From an uncultured Ruminococcus sp. (lineage in GTDB: Bacteria > Bacillota > Clostridia > Oscillospirales > Ruminococcaceae): a stretch of 15,008 nt of DNA. Location: positions 1-15,008 of the forward strand of contig CAMWUB010000009.1 of assembly GCA_947177345.1 (NCBI GenBank). The letters are read 5' to 3'. Under the pieces are notes generated by a model. That model did no database searches and was not told the origin of the DNA. It saw only the letters and a program-made list of their open reading frames with translations. This document shows positions 13,844 through 15,008 of this stretch, piece by piece. A program made the translations under genes and the position numbers. Each line of letters opens with the position of its first letter. Positions within the stretch are counted from its first letter, which is position 1.

Positions 13844-15008
13844 TTATTCAACACCTTCAATCATAATATCGTCATAAAGAGATAGATAACTACTGTCTCT
13901 GTCATGAACAGCAGATAGAACATAGTCACTGCCTTCATATATGACATCAATTTTCTTGAATTCAGTCTGTTCACCCTTAAGAATATTTACACCTTTATAA
14001 TTATTTGTCACTTCACTGGTCACTTCAATGCCGTCGATTTCTTCTGTAACTTCCTCTGTTATATCCATGAATCTTATGGCATCTCTCGGAACTTTAAGCC
14101 CACGGAAATCACCACGGATAATTTCAACATTTTCGCACCTGTGCTGTACAAGTTTATTACTGAACTGGCTACATGACAGAATTATTATACTTTGTTCGGG
14201 ATTGCCCTCATCATATATATTTGTTATTTCCGCCTTATACGTATCAGCAGACGCTTCAAACCTGAGTTTTACACGTTTTCCTACTTCATAGTCATGGTGC
14301 GAATTATCAACTATTCCGGCAAGATACCAGTTATAATCATCTATCAGTTTACCTACAACTGTATTATCTGTGCTTTTGGTGTCAGTAATGCTTTCAATCT
14401 GCTGTAATGTCAGTTTCTGTACACTATCCTTAGTAAGTATTTCCTCAAAGCCGTCGCAATAACTTGCAAAATATGCGGGACGTTCCGAAAGAATAACTTC
14501 CACAGACTGTACAGACTGTTTTTTTAACTGTTCCAGTTCATTTTGTATGTCTTCAATCTGCTGACTGAAATCAGTCACTTCATTTGTGATAATCTGATAT
14601 GTACTCATCTGTACAACCAGATTATCAAGGTCAGATTTTATTGCACCATAGTCTTTCATATCACGACAATATATGAAGTTACGGTAATTTTCTTCGATAT
14701 TGGCAGAAAGACTTAACGGCTGTGCCGATTCAAGAGTACCAGGATTCTGTATTTTCTGAAGTATTGCCAGTTCTCTTTCAAGTTCTGTAATCTGTCTGTT
14801 TATGGTTATCTGCGTATCGTCGGGATATGCCTGTGCTATTATACTACCCATACCCAGCTTACCGCCGTCAGATACATTATAATTCAATACACCGTTTCCG
14901 CTGTATCTTATAACTTTTTCGTCCCTTATAAAAACACCTTTCATGCTTCCGGAAGAAATTGCTTCCGCCATGATTGCCGATTCAGTGGGGATTTCCCTGT
15001 TATTGAAG
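13844..15008 (-). CDS. HlyD-like membrane-fusion/adaptor protein, partial (5' end outside window)
   Basis: A 387-residue fragment that stays open to the window edge. An internal ATG at 14971 is not the real start, since reading frame and sequence character continue upstream. The first half of a lipoyl/barrel-sandwich domain is near visible residues 20-65 (S-G-S-M-K-G-V-F through G-S-I-I-A-Q-A-Y). Next comes a long helical hairpin (about 65-190), then the second half-lipoyl and beta-barrel region (about 225-330), with V-P-R-D-A-I-R-F near 310. This layout matches HlyD/AcrA-type adaptors, which link inner-membrane exporters to outer partners or, in Gram-positives, extend outside the membrane. 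The signal anchor should lie in the missing part. No exporter gene is visible. It is directly coupled to yggS and sepF, so a role tied to division or the envelope is plausible but inferred. Confidence 0.82.
   Translation of the reverse strand, partial: FNNREIPTESAIMAEAISSGSMKGVFIRDEKVIRYSGNGVLNYNVSDGGKLGMGSIIAQAYPDDTQITINRQITELERELAILQKIQNPGTLESAQPLSLSANIEENYRNFIYCRDMKDYGAIKSDLDNLVVQMSTYQIITNEVTDFSQQIEDIQNELEQLKKQSVQSVEVILSERPAYFASYCDGFEEILTKDSVQKLTLQQIESITDTKSTDNTVVGKLIDDYNWYLAGIVDNSHHDYEVGKRVKLRFEASADTYKAEITNIYDEGNPEQSIIILSCSQFSNKLVQHRCENVEIIRGDFRGLKVPRDAIRFMDITEEVTEEIDGIEVTSEVTNNYKGVNILKGEQTEFKKIDVIYEGSDYVLSAVHDRDSSYLSLYDDIMIEGVE

Overview
The window looks like a piece of the chromosome of a low-to-mid GC Gram-positive bacterium of the Clostridia. 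It is most likely a Ruminococcus-like member of the Oscillospiraceae. The clues are a ylm/divIVA division cluster running into ileS-lspA-rluD, AGGAGG-type ribosome binding sites, and a secreted protein with a very threonine-rich linker of the kind common in Ruminococcus. Genus is an inference; there is no rRNA to settle it. No mobile element, CRISPR array, tRNA or rRNA was seen.

Layout. Twelve genes from the right edge to about 3.7 kb all read leftwards with short gaps or overlaps and behave like one long operon or a chain of coupled operons. In transcription order they are: an HlyD-type membrane-fusion/adaptor protein (5' end outside the window), yggS/ylmE (PLP homeostasis), sepF (Z-ring/membrane anchor), ylmH (S4 RNA-binding protein), divIVA (polar coiled coil), ileS, lspA (lipoprotein signal peptidase), an RluD-type pseudouridine synthase, a Cof-type HAD phosphatase, the two halves of a split transketolase, and a small two-helix membrane protein. 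A good intrinsic terminator closes this run at about 3,680-3,713.

To its left is a separate two-gene leftward unit with its own near-consensus sigma-A promoter. It encodes a membrane-anchored VanY-type protein with an apparently altered active site, and a family-5 peptide-binding lipoprotein carrying an EF-hand-like loop. It ends at a terminator shared with a rightward AraC-family regulator at the left edge.

How the genes work together. The right half couples cell division (SepF, DivIVA, YggS, YlmH) with translation (IleS, RluD) and lipoprotein maturation (LspA). The middle adds central carbon metabolism (transketolase). The left unit is an envelope peptide module: a wall-binding or wall-cutting VanY-like protein next to a peptide-binding lipoprotein, possibly with a neighbouring AraC regulator.

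Most of the window is ordinary housekeeping sequence. The points most worth a second look are: two mutually exclusive perfect hairpins in the sepF leader, with the Shine-Dalgarno site directly beside one; the loss of expected zinc and catalytic residues in the VanY-like protein; the EF-hand-like loop in the binding protein; an in-frame, acidic, coding-like tail after the divIVA stop, separated from it by three stop codons; and a strong word bias, in which I found no GATC or GGCC in 15 kb while CCGG and TTCCGGAA are heavily used.
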